NCBI RefSeq assembly: GCF_016863615.1
Contig: NZ_BOPF01000012.1
Location: forward strand, 62,001-126,000
Length of the DNA stretch: 64,000 nt
Direction: 5' to 3'
DNA from: Virgisporangium aliadipatigenens
GTDB taxonomy: Bacteria > Actinomycetota > Actinomycetes > Mycobacteriales > Micromonosporaceae
Part shown: positions 43,377 through 51,855 of the stretch, piece after piece
Position numbering within the stretch: position 1 is the stretch's first letter
Layout of the letters: every line of letters begins with the position of its first letter
Made by a program: the position numbers and the translations under genes
Notes under the pieces: generated by a model
The model's database searches: none
Seen by the model: the letters and a program-made list of their open reading frames with translations, nothing else
What the model was told of the DNA's origin: nothing

Positions 43377-44300
43377 GTGCTCAACGCCGAACGGTTGCGC
43401 GTGCTGGCCGAGGTGGCGCGGACCGGTTCGATCGCGCGCGCCGCGGCCCTCGTCGGCTGCACGCCGGCCGCGGCGTCCCAGCAGGTGAGCCGCCTCGAGC
43501 GGGAAACCGGTGTGCTGCTGCTGGAGCGTTCGGCGCGCAGCGTGCGGCTGACCGACGCCGGCCGGGTCCTGGCCGCCCACGCCGAACGGGTGCTCGCCGA
43601 GCTGGACGCCGCCGACCGGGCCGTTCGGGACGTGGCGGGGCTGCGGGGCGGGCGGCTGCGGGTGTCGGCCTTCGCGACGGCGGCGGAGTTCGTGGTGCCG
43701 GCCGTGGCGGCGTTCGCCCGGCGGCATCCCGACGTGGAGTTGGCGTTCGTGGAGCGGGAGCCGGAGCACGCGCTGCCGGCCCTGCGCGCCGGGGAGATCG
43801 ACCTGGCCGTGGCGCACCGGTACGGCCACCTGCGCATGCCGGACCTGCGCGGGCTGCGCGAGACGCCCCTGCACGACGAGCCGCTGCTGATGGCCGCACC
43901 GGTGCGGTTGGCGCCGGCCGGCACGACGGTGCGCCTGAAGCAGTTCGCCGACGCGCCGTGGGTCTCCACGATCGCCGCCGACGGATACCAGGCCGTCACC
44001 GAACTGGCCTGCGAACGCGCCGGGTTCCGGCCCCGCGTGGCCCACCGGGCGGACAGCTACGACCTGCTGATCGCCCTGGTGGCGGCCGGCCTCGGGGTGG
44101 CCCTGGTGCCCGCGTTGGTCGCGCGGCCGGCCGCCGGGATCCGGTTCCTCGACGTGGCGCGGCCCGCCGGGCTGGCCCGGCAGGTGCAGGCCGTCACCCG
44201 CGAGGCGGACGTCGCACCGACCACGAACGCCATGCTCGCCCTGCTGCGCCGGCACGTCACCCGGATCGCCGCCCGCCGCCGCATCTCCCCGGCGGGCTGA
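43377..44300 (+). CDS. LysR-family transcriptional regulator
   Basis: 307 residues. The N-terminal wHTH is LRVLAEVARTGSIARAAALV followed by TPAAASQQVSRLERETG. A periplasmic-binding-protein-like effector domain follows from about residue 90. A TAAGCT -10 at 43365-43370 ends 6 nt before GTG 43377, so the transcript is probably leaderless. It is divergent from the threonine dehydratase gene and most likely controls it and itself. The effector is unknown; an amino acid is a fair guess from the neighbour. Confidence 0.88.
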   Translation: MLNAERLRVLAEVARTGSIARAAALVGCTPAAASQQVSRLERETGVLLLERSARSVRLTDAGRVLAAHAERVLAELDAADRAVRDVAGLRGGRLRVSAFATAAEFVVPAVAAFARRHPDVELAFVEREPEHALPALRAGEIDLAVAHRYGHLRMPDLRGLRETPLHDEPLLMAAPVRLAPAGTTVRLKQFADAPWVSTIAADGYQAVTELACERAGFRPRVAHRADSYDLLIALVAAGLGVALVPALVARPAAGIRFLDVARPAGLARQVQAVTREADVAPTTNAMLALLRRHVTRIAARRRISPAG

Positions 44301-44321
44301 TCCGGGCGTTCGGCGGCCCGC

Positions 44322-44960
44322 TCAGGCGTCGATCGCGGCCGCCACCTCGGCGGCGAACAGCAGCTGCGGGTCGAAGCCCATCCCGGTGAAGTGCCCGGCC
44401 ACCTCGAGGCTGACCACGCCGTGCAGCCGGGTCCAGAAGACCAGCGCCCGGCGCAGCGCCGCCGCGGCGGCCGTCTCGTCGGGTGACCACGCCCGATGCC
44501 TGTCCAGGTGGCTGTTCAATGTGGACGGTGAACCGTCCGGCAGCGCGGTGAAGCCGTCCAGCAGCACGCTCATCAGGTCCCGGGCGGCCTCGGTGGCCTC
44601 CGGCGGCGCCGCGTAGCCGGGCACCGGCGTGCCGTAGATCAGCAGGTAGCGGTGCGGTGCCTCGAGCGCCCAGGCGCGCATGGCGGCCGCGACGGCGGTG
44701 AGCCGGGCGCGCGGATCCTTCGGCGTGGCGGCGGCGCGGGCCGTGGCGGCGAGGTCGCGGTAGGCGTCGAGGACCAGTTCGGTGATCAGCTCGTCGCGGT
44801 TGCGGAAGTAGCGGTAGAGCGCGGGGCCGCTGATGCCCATCTGCTTGGCGATGGCGTTCAGCGAGAGGGCGCTGGCGCCGGAGGTGGCGACCTGTGCCCA
44901 GGCGTGCTCCTTGACCTCGTCGCGCACCTGTTCGCGGTAACGCATCCGTGGACTCGTCAT
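44322..44960 (-). CDS. TetR-family transcriptional regulator
   Basis: About 212 residues. The HTH (residues 28-58) reads LSLNAIAKQMGISGPALYRYFRNRD, and the larger C-terminal domain has the WHG-type look (HRYLLIYGTPVPGYAAPPEA). ATG 44960 is preferred to GTG 44966, since GAGGGG lies just before it. It is divergent from the oxidoreductase gene at 45042; the gap holds a palindrome that should be its operator. Repression relieved by a small hydrophobic ligand is likely. Confidence 0.88.
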   Translation of the reverse strand: MTSPRMRYREQVRDEVKEHAWAQVATSGASALSLNAIAKQMGISGPALYRYFRNRDELITELVLDAYRDLAATARAAATPKDPRARLTAVAAAMRAWALEAPHRYLLIYGTPVPGYAAPPEATEAARDLMSVLLDGFTALPDGSPSTLNSHLDRHRAWSPDETAAAAALRRALVFWTRLHGVVSLEVAGHFTGMGFDPQLLFAAEVAAAIDA

Positions 44961-44973
44961 CGGCACCCCTCGC

Positions 44974-45002
44974 TTGACATCGCGTTCGTGAGGACATAAT
45001 AC
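44974..45002 (+). promoter_or_regulatory. sigma-70-type promoter of the oxidoreductase gene
   Basis: TTGACA at 44974-44979 and TAATAC at 44997-45002 with a 17-nt spacer, an unusually good consensus for this GC-rich window. Transcription would start near 45009, within the TetR-type palindrome. Confidence 0.65.
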
Positions 45003-45006
45003 TTGC

Positions 45007-45021
45007 GTTAGAGGTTCTAAC
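45007..45021. promoter_or_regulatory. probable TetR operator
   Basis: GTTAGAGGTTCTAAC is a perfect 6-bp inverted repeat (GTTAGA/TCTAAC) with a 3-nt centre. It overlaps the predicted transcription start of the oxidoreductase gene and lies in the divergent gap beside the TetR gene, the usual place for autorepression and target repression. Confidence 0.65.
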
Positions 45022-45041
45022 CAATGCGATAGGAGCTAACA

Positions 45042-46061
45042 ATGAACCGGATCGAGATCGTCCTGCCCGGTGTCGTCGAGCCCGAGGGCCTGCAGGTGCG
45101 CGAGGTCGAGCTGCCCGTGCCGGCCGACGGGCAGGCGCTGGTGCGCATGGAGGCGACCGGGTTGTCCTTCGCCGAGCAGCAGATGCGGCTCGGGCGGTAC
45201 TACGACCAGCCGGCATTCCCGTTCGTGCCCGGGTACGACCTGGTGGGCATCGTCGAGGCGGTCGGGCCGGGCACCGACCACGGGCTGGTGGGGCAGCGCG
45301 TCGCGGCCCTCACGAAGATCGGCGGGTGGGCCAGCCATGTCGTCCTCGACGCCGCCGACCTGGTGCCGGTTCCCACGGAACTGGATCCTGTGGAGGCGGA
45401 GACGGTGGTGGTCAACGGCATCACCGCGTGGCAGATGCTGCACCGCACGGCACGGGTCCGGGCCGGCGCGACGATCCTCGTCCACGGCGCCAACGGCGGC
45501 GTCGGCTCCACCCTCGTCCAGCTCGCGCGCATCGCCGGGATCACCGTGATCGGGACGGCGTCGCCGCGCCACCACGACCGGCTGCGGGAGTTGGGCGCGA
45601 TCCCGGTCGACTACAACGGCGACGTGCCGGCGCAGGTGCGCCGGCTGGCCCCCGGCGGCGTCGACGCGGTCTTCGACCACCTGGGCCCGGACAGTATGAG
45701 CGAGTCCTGGCGGCTGCTCGCCCCCGGCGGCGTCATGGTCGGCTACGGCACCGCCACCAGCAAGAACGACACCGGCAACAAGAACGCGGCCTTCCTCCGG
45801 ATGATGCCGAAGATCTGGACCTGGAACGCCCTGCCCAACGGCAAGCGCGCCTACTTCTACAACCTCTGGGCCGGCCGCGCCCTGGCGAAGTCGAAGCACC
45901 GGGCGCTGGTGCGCGAGGACCTCACGCAGGTCCTGCGCGCGATGGCCGACAAGCGCATCACGGCCCAGGTCGCGGCGCGCATCCCGCTGGCGCGGGTGGC
46001 CGAGGCGATGCGCCTGGCCGAGTCCCGCACCGTGGCCGGCAAGGTGGTGCTGGTCCCGTGA
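45042..46061 (+). CDS. zinc-independent medium-chain dehydrogenase/quinone oxidoreductase
   Basis: 339 residues of the MDR superfamily, QOR branch. The N-terminal GroES-like part has ATGLSFAEQQMRLGRYYDQP and FVPGYDLVGIV; the Zn-ligand Cys/His of alcohol dehydrogenases are missing. The NADPH-binding motif is ILVHGANGGVGSTLVQLARIAG (A-x-x-G-x-x-G form). It would reduce quinones or activated alkenes. GATAGGAGC precedes the ATG. Control by the divergent TetR repressor is supported by the operator-like palindrome. It converges on a glycosyltransferase gene with a 4-nt gap. Confidence 0.88.
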   Translation: MNRIEIVLPGVVEPEGLQVREVELPVPADGQALVRMEATGLSFAEQQMRLGRYYDQPAFPFVPGYDLVGIVEAVGPGTDHGLVGQRVAALTKIGGWASHVVLDAADLVPVPTELDPVEAETVVVNGITAWQMLHRTARVRAGATILVHGANGGVGSTLVQLARIAGITVIGTASPRHHDRLRELGAIPVDYNGDVPAQVRRLAPGGVDAVFDHLGPDSMSESWRLLAPGGVMVGYGTATSKNDTGNKNAAFLRMMPKIWTWNALPNGKRAYFYNLWAGRALAKSKHRALVREDLTQVLRAMADKRITAQVAARIPLARVAEAMRLAESRTVAGKVVLVP

Positions 46062-46065
46062 ACGC

Positions 46066-47079
46066 TCAGACCAGGCGGCGCACCACGGCCCAGTACGCGC
46101 TCACCAGCTTGTTGACCAAGCCGCGCGCGGGGACCTCGACCAGCGGCGTCTCGATCACCGGGGTCAGCACGCGCATCCACTCCCGGTCGCGGACGGTCTT
46201 CTCCTGCTGGAGCCGGTGCCGGCGGTCCAGGATGTGCTTGCGGTGCGCCCACAGCCAGGTCCAGCCGCGCACCTTGTCCGGCAGCCAGCCCTGCTTCGCG
46301 GCGAGCAGCACCATCCCCAGTTCGAGGGCGAGCAGCGCGGGGGAGAGCAGCAGCAGTGCCCGCCAGCCCCACAGGGTGCCGATGAACAGCAGCCGGTTCC
46401 GCTCGACCAGGTAGTACTTGAAGGAGTTCCGGGAGAACTCGTAGCGGTGCACCGCCGTCGCGTCGGGCACGTTGACCACCTTGAGGCCCAGCCGCCACGT
46501 ACGCAGCGAGATGTCGGCGTCCTCGAAGTAGGCGAAGTAGTGCGGGTCGAACCCGCCCAGCCGGTCCCAGTGCTCCCGGGTCAGCACCGCGCAGGCGCCC
46601 ATCGCGCCGGCCGTCTCGGTGGGCTGCGTACGGGTCTCCTTCTCCTTGAACCCGCCCACCCACGAGATGCCGAGCACGTGCACCCGGTTGCCCAGCGAGT
46701 TGAGCAGCGACGGGTCCTCGGCCAGCCGCACGGCACCGGCGGCGATGCCGATGCCCGGCTTCTCCAGCTCCTCCACGAGCCGGGCCAGGGTGTGCGGCTC
46801 CACGACCAGGTCGCTGTTGATCAGCGCCACGTAGTCGCCCGACGACGCCGCGACGCCGACGTTGCAGCCGCCGGAGAAGCCCTGGTTGACGCCGGTGCCG
46901 GCGACGACCACCCCGGGGGTCGCCGACAGGTTCCGCACGTCGTCGGTGGTGCAGCCGTTGTCGACGAGAACGACCTCGACCTCGACCTTCTCCGACGCCA
47001 GCAGCGCCTCGACGCAGCGGACGAGGAAGGGCTCCGCCTTCCACGCCAGCACGATCGCACTGACCTTCGGCAACGTCAC
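46066..47079 (-). CDS. GT2 glycosyltransferase, rhamnosyltransferase (WbbL/RfbF)-like
   Basis: About 337 residues. The GT-A domain has VSAIVLAWKAEPFL, VLVDNGCTTDD and the donor-site INSDLVVEP, then GAMGACAVLTREHWDRLGGF and HYFAYFEDADISLR (ED-x-D-x-x-R), the set typical of WbbL/RfbF rhamnosyltransferases. The C-terminal 120 residues are membrane-associated (one or two hydrophobic segments). I chose GTG 47079 with GGAGGC just upstream. With rmlABCD about 7 kb away, a dTDP-L-rhamnose donor is plausible. It is the last gene of a leftward operon with gtrA and a DUF2142 gene. Confidence 0.85.
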   Translation of the reverse strand: MTLPKVSAIVLAWKAEPFLVRCVEALLASEKVEVEVVLVDNGCTTDDVRNLSATPGVVVAGTGVNQGFSGGCNVGVAASSGDYVALINSDLVVEPHTLARLVEELEKPGIGIAAGAVRLAEDPSLLNSLGNRVHVLGISWVGGFKEKETRTQPTETAGAMGACAVLTREHWDRLGGFDPHYFAYFEDADISLRTWRLGLKVVNVPDATAVHRYEFSRNSFKYYLVERNRLLFIGTLWGWRALLLLSPALLALELGMVLLAAKQGWLPDKVRGWTWLWAHRKHILDRRHRLQQEKTVRDREWMRVLTPVIETPLVEVPARGLVNKLVSAYWAVVRRLV

Positions 47080-47092
47080 GCCTCCGACTCCT

Positions 47093-47494
47093 TCACGAAC
47101 GGAACACCCAGGCCTTGTACACGACATAGTTGAGCACCGTCACCACGGCCACCACGAGCACCTTGGCGACGAGATAGTGCATGCCCAGGGCGACGAGGCC
47201 GGTCACACCGGCGACGTTGGCGAGCCAGTTGAGCACGCCCAGGGCGAGATACTTCGCGAACTGCGCACCCACCGGGGCGGTGCTGCCGAACGACCACATC
47301 CGGTTCAACGCGAAGTTGAAGAAAAAGGCGGTGGCCACGGCGACGAACGTGGCCACCGGCAGGTAGGCGCCGAACACGCCGTGCAGCAGCCACAGCAGCC
47401 CGGCGTCGAGGCCGGCGCTGGCGCCACCGATGACGAGGTACCGGACGGCGCTGTTGGTGTACAGCGCCGTCAGCCGGGTCGGGGCCTGCGTCAC
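47093..47494 (-). CDS. GtrA-family membrane protein
   Basis: 133 residues with four membrane segments: VRYLVIGGASAGLDAGLLWL, VATFVAVATAFFFNFALNRMW, KYLALGVLNWLANVAGVTG and VLVVAVVTVLNYVVYKAWVF. The NFALNRMWSF and NYVVYKAWVF halves are the duplicated GtrA signature. GtrA proteins are thought to flip polyprenyl-phosphate-linked sugars across the membrane. GTG 47494 overlaps the stop of the DUF2142 gene upstream by 4 bp, so its translation is coupled. It probably provides lipid-linked sugar to the DUF2142/GT-C proteins here. Confidence 0.9.
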   Translation of the reverse strand: MTQAPTRLTALYTNSAVRYLVIGGASAGLDAGLLWLLHGVFGAYLPVATFVAVATAFFFNFALNRMWSFGSTAPVGAQFAKYLALGVLNWLANVAGVTGLVALGMHYLVAKVLVVAVVTVLNYVVYKAWVFRS

Positions 47495-49140
47495 GCCTGT
47501 ACCGCGGGCTCGGGCGTCGGCACGGCGCGGGCCTCGGCGGCCGGCTCGCCGGCGGCGGGCGCATCCTCGACGGTCGGCGCGGAATCGACCCCGGCGGGCT
47601 CGGCCGGCGCCGGGTCGCCCGACGTCGGGGCCGCCGCGACCGGCAGCGCGCTCGCCATCCAGAAGCCCGCGATCAGCACCGCCAGCCCCACCGCCGCGAG
47701 GATCAGCACGTTCAGCGACCCGAAACCCGGATGCCAGTCCCCGGACAGCGGACTCATCCGCGGCCGCAGCCAGTCCCCGGACAGGCCCGCCTGCCAGCGC
47801 GTCATCGCGGTGCACAGCATCACGTAGTGGATGCCCGCGGTCAGGAACGCGAAGAAGCGCGTCATCGCCCGGGCCCGCAGCGCGTCCACGGTGCCGGTGC
47901 GCGCCAGCACCTCCCCGGCGAGGAACACCACAAGCGCGAAGACCGGCAGCAGGTACCGCCCCTGGGTGGGGAAGCGCAGCTCGTTGGCGGTGGTGATCTC
48001 GCCGTACGAGGTGAACGCCCACAGCGCGGCGAGCGTCGCGCCCATCCGCCACCGGTCGACCCACCGCCCGAACACGAACGCGCCCATCACCGTCAGCCCG
48101 ATCGCCATGAGCCACAGCGTGACCACGGGCCGCCACGCGTTGATCTCCCCGCCGGACAGCGCCCGGAACATCCCCTCGAGGTAGTCGTTCGTGCGCACCA
48201 GCAGCACGTACTGGACGGCGTCCAGCCGGGACAGCTTGGAGTCGACGGGGATGAACACCCCCGGCTCCCCGGTCTCCTGGATCACCGTCCAGAGGCCGGA
48301 GGCGATCGAGACGACGGCGAGCACGCCGATCCAGATCCGCATCGCGGTCATCGCCAGCAGCCGCTTGACGTGCGCCCAGGTGTTCGGCACGAGCAGGATG
48401 CCGACGCCCATCGCGAGCCACGCCGGGCCGAGCGCGCGCGGGATCACCAGCATCAACGCGCCGATGCCGGCCAGGTGCACCATGAGCGGCGACGGTTCGC
48501 GCTCGGGGTCGAGCAACGGCACCAGCGCCGCGAACGCGAGGATCCCGCCGGCGATCTCCGGCGCCGACGGGTTGATCGACCCGGCGAGGTTCATCGCGGT
48601 GGGCGTGGCCACCAGCAGGATGCCGCCGAGCATCACTCTGTGTCGGGACCACAGCCGCGCGGCGTGCACGGCGAGCGTCAGCCCCAACGCCACCAGCCCC
48701 ACGCTCATGAGCCGGGACAGCAGCACGCCCTTCATCGTCGGCGCGAACGTCAGCGGCCACCCGACGATCGCGTAGTACACCGGGTTGTACCGGCCCGCGC
48801 GGCTGGCGGTGCGCACCTCGGTCTCGTCGTTCGACGGCCAGCACGCCCGGTTCTTGGCGGACAGCGTCGGCTCGCCCTTCAGCCAGCACGCCCGCTGCAG
48901 GCTCTTCGGCACGGTCTGGAACGCGCCGATGCCGTTCGCGGCGTCCTCCGGCGGCGGGGCGACCTGGCCGCGCACGACACCGGCGGCGCGGATGATGTGC
49001 TCCGCCTCGTCCGGCGAACCGTCGAACGGCGCCGCGAACGCCCACGCCGACCCGAAGAGGAAGAAGCCCAGGAAGACGGCGATCAACGAGGCGTGGCGCC
49101 GGCCGCTCGAGGCGACCTTCCCACGGAAGGCTGAAGACAC
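47491..49140 (-). CDS. DUF2142 membrane protein, probable GT-C glycosyltransferase
   Basis: 549 residues, about eleven membrane segments. The signature after helix 1 is APFDGSPDEAEHIIRAAGVVRG, followed by RAGRYNPVYYAIVGWPL, both diagnostic for DUF2142 and placed like a GT-C acidic active site. The C-terminal 50 residues are a Pro/Ala/Glu-rich tail. It begins at GTG 49140 with TAGGAT 8 nt upstream on that strand, so the transcript is probably leaderless. It is divergent from a DUF2142 paralogue starting at 49192, 51 nt away. Confidence 0.85.
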   Translation of the reverse strand: MSSAFRGKVASSGRRHASLIAVFLGFFLFGSAWAFAAPFDGSPDEAEHIIRAAGVVRGQVAPPPEDAANGIGAFQTVPKSLQRACWLKGEPTLSAKNRACWPSNDETEVRTASRAGRYNPVYYAIVGWPLTFAPTMKGVLLSRLMSVGLVALGLTLAVHAARLWSRHRVMLGGILLVATPTAMNLAGSINPSAPEIAGGILAFAALVPLLDPEREPSPLMVHLAGIGALMLVIPRALGPAWLAMGVGILLVPNTWAHVKRLLAMTAMRIWIGVLAVVSIASGLWTVIQETGEPGVFIPVDSKLSRLDAVQYVLLVRTNDYLEGMFRALSGGEINAWRPVVTLWLMAIGLTVMGAFVFGRWVDRWRMGATLAALWAFTSYGEITTANELRFPTQGRYLLPVFALVVFLAGEVLARTGTVDALRARAMTRFFAFLTAGIHYVMLCTAMTRWQAGLSGDWLRPRMSPLSGDWHPGFGSLNVLILAAVGLAVLIAGFWMASALPVAAAPTSGDPAPAEPAGVDSAPTVEDAPAAGEPAAEARAVPTPEPAVQA

Positions 49141-49191
49141 AGGTCGGCATCCTACCGATGGCGAATCCGTGCTCCGCTATGGTCTTGCCTC

Positions 49192-50673
49192 GTGCCCGTC
49201 CGTCGCCGGTTCGTCGCACTCCTCGGGCGGGCGTGGCTCGTCGCGTTCGTGGGGTGCTTCCTGCTCAATGCCGCCTGGGCGCTCGCCGCCCCCTACGACG
49301 GCACGCCCGACGAGCAGCAGCACATCTATCGGGCCGCCGGCATCATGGGCGGACAGATCGCCCCGCGCCCCGAGCCGGCGATCGACGGCACCGGCGGCCT
49401 CACCCGGGTCCCGGACAGCCTGGTGCGCAACAACTGCTGGAAGCTCAACCGGGTCTCCGCCGCCTGCGCGAAGGACATCGGCGGCAACGAGACGAAGATC
49501 TGGGTCGCCACCCGCGCCGCGCGCTACCACCCGGGCTACTACGTGGCGGTGGGCTGGCCGCTGGCGCTGTGGCCGGACTGGACCGGCCTGCTGCTGGCCC
49601 GGCTGCTGAGCGGGGCGGCGGTGGCCGGGTTCGTGGCGCTGGCGTTCGCGTGCGCGGCCCGGTGGAGCCGGATCGGGGCGGCCGCCGTCCTGGTCGGGTT
49701 CACGCCGCTGGTGGCGATGTTCGGCGGGGCGCTCAACCCGACCGCCCCGGAGATCGCCGCCGGGATCGCGTTGTTCGCCGCGCTGATCCCGCTGCTGCGC
49801 CTGGGCCGCGTCGACCCGCTGTTCGTCCACACGGCGGGGATCTCGGCGGTCACCCTGGCGAGCCTCCGGGCGCTCGGGCCCTTCTGGCTCGCGGTGGCGG
49901 TCGCGCTGGTCGCCTTCCCCCGCTTCCCTCTGCGGGAACTGTGGAAGCGGCGCCCGCTGCGCTGGTGGCTCGCCGTGACGGCGGTGGCGGCCCTGCTGCA
50001 CACCGTGTGGATCGTGCGCCAGAAGACCAACCAGCTCGGCGCGGCCGGTTCCGGGATCGACGTCGACGTGCCCACCGCGATGCGGATGGACTTCTTCGAG
50101 CGCTGGGAACGCCTCTTCCAGGAGATGGTCGGCCAACTGGGCTGGCTGGAGCTGAAGCTGCCCGCGCTGGCGTACCTGGCCTGGTGGATGGTGCTCGGCT
50201 ACCTGCTGCTGGCCGGGTTTCTCGCCGGGGACCGGGCGCACCGGGTGCGCACGGTCGGGCTCTTCGTCGTCACGATGGGAGTGACCTCGGTGCTCGTGGC
50301 GACCAGCGTGCAGAAGCTGGGGTTCATCAGCCAGGGCCGTTACATGATGCCGACGCTCGTCGGGCTGCCGTTGCTCGCCGTGTCGGTCATGTCGCCCGTC
50401 GACGACCATGCGCGCGCACTGGTGCGCACCGCGGCCGGCGTACTGCTCCCCGTGCACCTGCTCACCCTTTTCCTGGGGATGGGCCGGTGGCAGGCCGGGC
50501 TGGCCGACCCGCCGCACGTGAACCCGTTCGGCGGGGACTGGGAGCCGCCGCTCGGGACGTTCCCACCAGTGATTTTGGGGGTTTGTGGGGTGCTCGCGCT
50601 GCTCGGCCTGATGTGGCGACCGACCGGGGGTGACGGTACCCCCGGGACGGTGACTACGATTCCCCAACGATGA
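49192..50673 (+). CDS. DUF2142 membrane protein, paralogue of the divergent gene
   Basis: 493 residues, about eleven membrane segments. It shares with its divergent neighbour the loop APYDGTPDEQQHIYRAAGIMGG, ARYHPGYYVAVGWPL and the late SQGRYMMPTLVG segment. The TATGGT -10 at 49178-49183 ends 8 nt before the GTG, with no ribosome-binding site, so it is probably leaderless. The end overlaps the DUF2304 start (ATGA). Together with DUF2304 and a GT2 gene it forms a typical three-gene unit for making and transferring lipid-linked sugar. Confidence 0.85.
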   Translation: MPVRRRFVALLGRAWLVAFVGCFLLNAAWALAAPYDGTPDEQQHIYRAAGIMGGQIAPRPEPAIDGTGGLTRVPDSLVRNNCWKLNRVSAACAKDIGGNETKIWVATRAARYHPGYYVAVGWPLALWPDWTGLLLARLLSGAAVAGFVALAFACAARWSRIGAAAVLVGFTPLVAMFGGALNPTAPEIAAGIALFAALIPLLRLGRVDPLFVHTAGISAVTLASLRALGPFWLAVAVALVAFPRFPLRELWKRRPLRWWLAVTAVAALLHTVWIVRQKTNQLGAAGSGIDVDVPTAMRMDFFERWERLFQEMVGQLGWLELKLPALAYLAWWMVLGYLLLAGFLAGDRAHRVRTVGLFVVTMGVTSVLVATSVQKLGFISQGRYMMPTLVGLPLLAVSVMSPVDDHARALVRTAAGVLLPVHLLTLFLGMGRWQAGLADPPHVNPFGGDWEPPLGTFPPVILGVCGVLALLGLMWRPTGGDGTPGTVTTIPQR

Positions 50674-51020
50674 GCCTCACCGTCTTCACCGCCGCCGTCG
50701 GCGTGGTGATCCTTCTGTTCATTCTGGAGCTGCTGCGTCGCCGGCAGATCCGGGAGAAGTACGCGGCCCTGTGGATCGTGGTGCTGGTGGCCGTCGTGCC
50801 GCTGGCGCTGTTCCCCCGGATCTCCGACCCGATCGCGCACGCCCTCGGCGTCGCCTCCGGCGTGAGCCTCGCCCTCTTCGGCGGCTTCGTCTTCCTGCTG
50901 CTGGTCTGCATCCACCTGAGCTGGGAGATGAGCCGGCTCGAGGAGGAGACCCGCACGCTGGCCGAGGAGATCGCGTTGATCCGCACCCGGCTCGACGAGA
51001 AGGGCCAGGTCGAACGGTGA
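50670..51020 (+). CDS. DUF2304 small membrane protein
   Basis: 116 residues with three hydrophobic segments (starting SLTVFTAAVGVVILLFILEL, then AALWIVVLVAVVPLALF and VSLALFGGFVFLLLVCIHLS) and a C-terminal coiled coil (RLEEETRTLAEEIALIRTRL). DUF2304 proteins sit next to polyprenyl-phosphate GT2 enzymes in many bacteria and probably anchor or assist them. ATG overlaps the DUF2142 stop, and its own TGA overlaps the GTG of the GT2 gene, so all three are translationally coupled. Confidence 0.9.
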   Translation: MSLTVFTAAVGVVILLFILELLRRRQIREKYAALWIVVLVAVVPLALFPRISDPIAHALGVASGVSLALFGGFVFLLLVCIHLSWEMSRLEEETRTLAEEIALIRTRLDEKGQVER

Positions 51021-51724
51021 CGACGCAGCGGATCCTGATGATCCTCCCCGCGTGGAACGAGGCCGACTCGATCGGCAACGTCATCGGGGAGATCCGCGAG
51101 GTGCTGCCGACGGTCGACATCCTCGTGGTCGACGACGGTTCCACGGACAAGACGGCGCAACTGGCCGCCGAGGCCGGCGCGAAGGTGGCGAAGCTCCCGT
51201 ACAACCTCGGTGTCGGCGGGGCCCGTCGACTCGGCTACAAGTACGCCCGCGAACACGGCTACGACGTGGCGGTGCAGTTCGACTCCGACGGGCAGCACGA
51301 CCCGCGCTACGTGCCGGCGCTGGTGGCCGCCCTGGACTCGGCCGACCTGGTGATCGGTGCGCGCTTCGCCGGCGAGGGCGACTACCAGGCCCGCGGGCCG
51401 CGCCGGTGGGCGATGTCGCTGCTGTCCGGGGTGCTGAGCCGGGTGGCCAAGCACAAGCTGACCGACACGACCTCCGGGCTGCGGGTGGTCGCCCGCCCGC
51501 TGATCGACGTGTACGCGACGTGGTATCCGGTGGAGTACCTCGGCGACACGATCGACACGCTCGCGCACGTGGCGCGGGGCGGCTACCGGGTGGTGCAGGT
51601 GCCGGTCACGATGCGGCCGCGGGCCGGTGGCGTGGCGAGCGCCAACCCGTTCAAGTCCACGGTGTACCTGGGCCGCGCGGTGCTGGTCATCGTGATGGCA
51701 CTGCTCCGCAAACGCGACGTCTGA
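51017..51724 (+). CDS. GT2 glycosyltransferase, dolichyl-phosphate mannose synthase-like
   Basis: 235 residues, a single GT-A domain without membrane helices. RILMILPAWNEADSIGNVI, ILVVDDGSTDKT and QFDSDGQHDPRYVP (DXD-type) are the core; DTTSGLRVVAR and EYLGDTIDTL are acceptor-side motifs of DPM1/GtrB-like enzymes. It should load a sugar onto polyprenyl phosphate for the DUF2142 transferases. The start is GTG 51017, overlapping the DUF2304 stop. A longer frame is open past its stop on another strand phase but has no coding character. Confidence 0.9.
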   Translation: MTTQRILMILPAWNEADSIGNVIGEIREVLPTVDILVVDDGSTDKTAQLAAEAGAKVAKLPYNLGVGGARRLGYKYAREHGYDVAVQFDSDGQHDPRYVPALVAALDSADLVIGARFAGEGDYQARGPRRWAMSLLSGVLSRVAKHKLTDTTSGLRVVARPLIDVYATWYPVEYLGDTIDTLAHVARGGYRVVQVPVTMRPRAGGVASANPFKSTVYLGRAVLVIVMALLRKRDV

Positions 51725-51756
51725 CCCGTTCCGCACCGCGCTGTGGTCGTTTCCGG

Positions 51757-51834
51757 CCGATCATGCAGATTAATACTGCGCTAAGGATCAAGAATTACGG
51801 TCGCCTCCAGCCGATCATGCTGATCAATACAGCG
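51757..51834 (+). repeat. pair of 24-bp direct repeats upstream of the haloperoxidase gene
   Basis: CCGATCATGCAGATTAATAC... at 51757-51780 recurs as CCGATCATGCTGATCAATAC... at 51811-51834; 21 of 24 bases match and the copies are 54 bp apart, about five helical turns. The second copy contains the palindrome GATCATGCTGATC. The region is AT-rich for this window. It is probably a regulator-binding site or promoter region for the gene at 51856. Confidence 0.6.
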
Positions 51835-51855
51835 GATCGATCTGAAGGGGGCTCC

